Assembly (NCBI RefSeq): GCF_051155795.1
Contig: NZ_DAXETW010000011.1
Coordinates: 11,918 to 75,917 of the forward strand
Length of the DNA stretch: 64,000 bases
Origin: Longibacter sp051155795
Lineage (GTDB): Bacteria; Bacteroidota; Rhodothermia; Rhodothermales; Salinibacteraceae
Direction of reading: 5' to 3'
A program made the position numbers and the translations under genes. The notes under the pieces were generated by a model, which ran no database searches, had not been told where the DNA came from, and saw only the letters and a list, made by a program, of their open reading frames with translations. This document shows, one piece after another, positions 63,537 through 64,000 of the stretch (its first letter is position 1; each line of letters begins with the position of its first letter).

Positions 63537-64000
63537 ATGAAAACATGCGTTCCGCATGAGGAGCACGATCCCCCCGTTCTCACCATCGTCGGGCCCACCG
63601 CGGTTGGTAAAACCGCGCTGAGCTTGAGCGTAGCCGAACAACTGGATGCGGAGATTATCTCGGCCGACAGCCGCCAGGTGTACAGCGAGCTTACCATCGG
63701 AACGGCGAAGCCGTCGGAGGAAGAGCAGTCTCGCGTCCCGCATCACTTCATCGGTGAACGGTCGGTCGAGGGGCCACCGTTCTCTGCCGGCGCATTCGCG
63801 GACGCGGCAAATGCCCGAATCCGAGACATCCGTTCCCGCGGGAAGCAGGCCATCGTGGTCGGTGGGTCGACCCTCTACGTACACGCGCTACAGGAAGGGC
63901 TCGCGGACATCCCGGACGTGCCACAACACGTGCGCGACCGGCTGGAAGGGCGTCTCGAAGAGGAAGGGCCAGAGGCACTGTACGACGAACTGTGTGCAGT
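63537..64000 (+). CDS. miaA: tRNA dimethylallyltransferase, 5' part
   Basis: The frame from ATG 63537 runs off the right edge with at least 154 codons. It shows the P-loop TIVGPTAVGKTALSL, the DSRQVY motif, GTAKPSEEE and VPHHFIG, then GGSTLYVHALQEGL, all MiaA signatures. The enzyme adds dimethylallyl to A37 of tRNAs reading UNN codons. The start ATG is preceded by a short start-stop (ATG TTA TGA at 63532-63540) in another frame. The gene is cut by the window end, so the C-terminal part is not visible. Confidence 0.95.
   Translation, partial: MKTCVPHEEHDPPVLTIVGPTAVGKTALSLSVAEQLDAEIISADSRQVYSELTIGTAKPSEEEQSRVPHHFIGERSVEGPPFSAGAFADAANARIRDIRSRGKQAIVVGGSTLYVHALQEGLADIPDVPQHVRDRLEGRLEEEGPEALYDELCA

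Noticed and set aside
62988..63884. 298-residue minus-strand frame across the nptA-like and miaA starts
   Set aside because: It overlaps both the Na/Pi cotransporter (another frame) and the MiaA P-loop region on the opposite strand, so it is an artefact of composition.
1..64000. CRISPR arrays, rRNA genes, insertion-sequence transposases
   Set aside because: No regularly spaced repeats, rRNA sequence or transposase motifs were seen.

Overview
The window looks like a moderately GC-rich chromosome segment from a halophilic, aerobic, pigmented bacterium of the Rhodothermota/Salinibacter-Longibacter type (formerly Bacteroidetes order II). The reasons are a proton-pump rhodopsin with xanthorhodopsin features beside carotenoid genes, a fused CrtYc-CrtYd lycopene cyclase, a glycerol/dihydroxyacetone uptake and oxidation locus, acidic and highly disordered protein tails, and the general lack of Shine-Dalgarno sequences. 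The taxonomic call is inference from gene content. No rRNA or taxonomic marker search was possible.

Layout. 1-7.1 kb (minus strand): glycerol locus glpK, glpD, an outer-membrane barrel, an uncharacterised polytopic membrane protein and dhaK, with any dhaL beyond the left edge. 7.8-18.5 kb (plus): fbp, an unknown protein, a crotonase, aconitase, a degenerate squalene/phytoene-synthase relative, purM, plsY, gpsA and an AlbA_2-domain regulator. 18.8-23.2 kb: a type IIA topoisomerase A/B pair, more like topoisomerase IV than gyrase. 23.3-27.1 kb (minus): a DMT permease and a Ca2+-type P-ATPase. 27.5-34.8 kb (plus): tRNA-Pro(GGG), a RodZ-like protein, ligA and a 7TM-HD c-di-AMP phosphodiesterase. 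34.9-39.6 kb (minus): a GntR regulator, a small zinc ribbon overlapping a membrane protein, a SirB1-family protein and P5C dehydrogenase. 39.8-43.1 kb (plus): a LolC/E-type permease, a 1-Cys peroxiredoxin and a nitrilase-family amidase. 43.2-47.0 kb (minus): RraA-like protein, purC, a LacI regulator and a ThiD-like protein with a degraded active site.

47.4-51.4 kb (plus) is the most interesting block. A GTP cyclohydrolase II fused to a RibD-type reductase is followed closely by a BchC-like dehydrogenase, a pterin synthase with Glu in place of the catalytic Cys, and a methyltransferase. This is probably a dedicated pathway for a GTP-derived pteridine-like or ribityl-pyrimidine compound that is not ordinary riboflavin. 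Next to it (51.5-54.2 kb) are two tyrosine recombinase genes with a strong dif/att-like inverted repeat between them, apparently a mobile-element remnant or a minimal recombination module. 54.4-56.7 kb (minus) holds a bacterial eRF1-like (baeRF) protein, a kynurenine-formamidase-family cyclase and a small membrane protein. 57.2-61.6 kb (plus) is the light-harvesting block: CrtO-type ketolase, lycopene cyclase, a small membrane protein and the xanthorhodopsin-like pump with its own terminator. 62.1-63.4 kb (minus) is a Na/Pi cotransporter, and the 5' part of miaA runs off the right edge.

The metabolic picture fits together. Glycerol enters through glpK/glpD, fbp supports gluconeogenesis, and plsY/gpsA use glycerol 3-phosphate for lipids. 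The carotenoid genes can supply an antenna for the rhodopsin. All functions are assigned by reading motifs, and start codons were chosen by family N-termini rather than by ribosome-binding sites.
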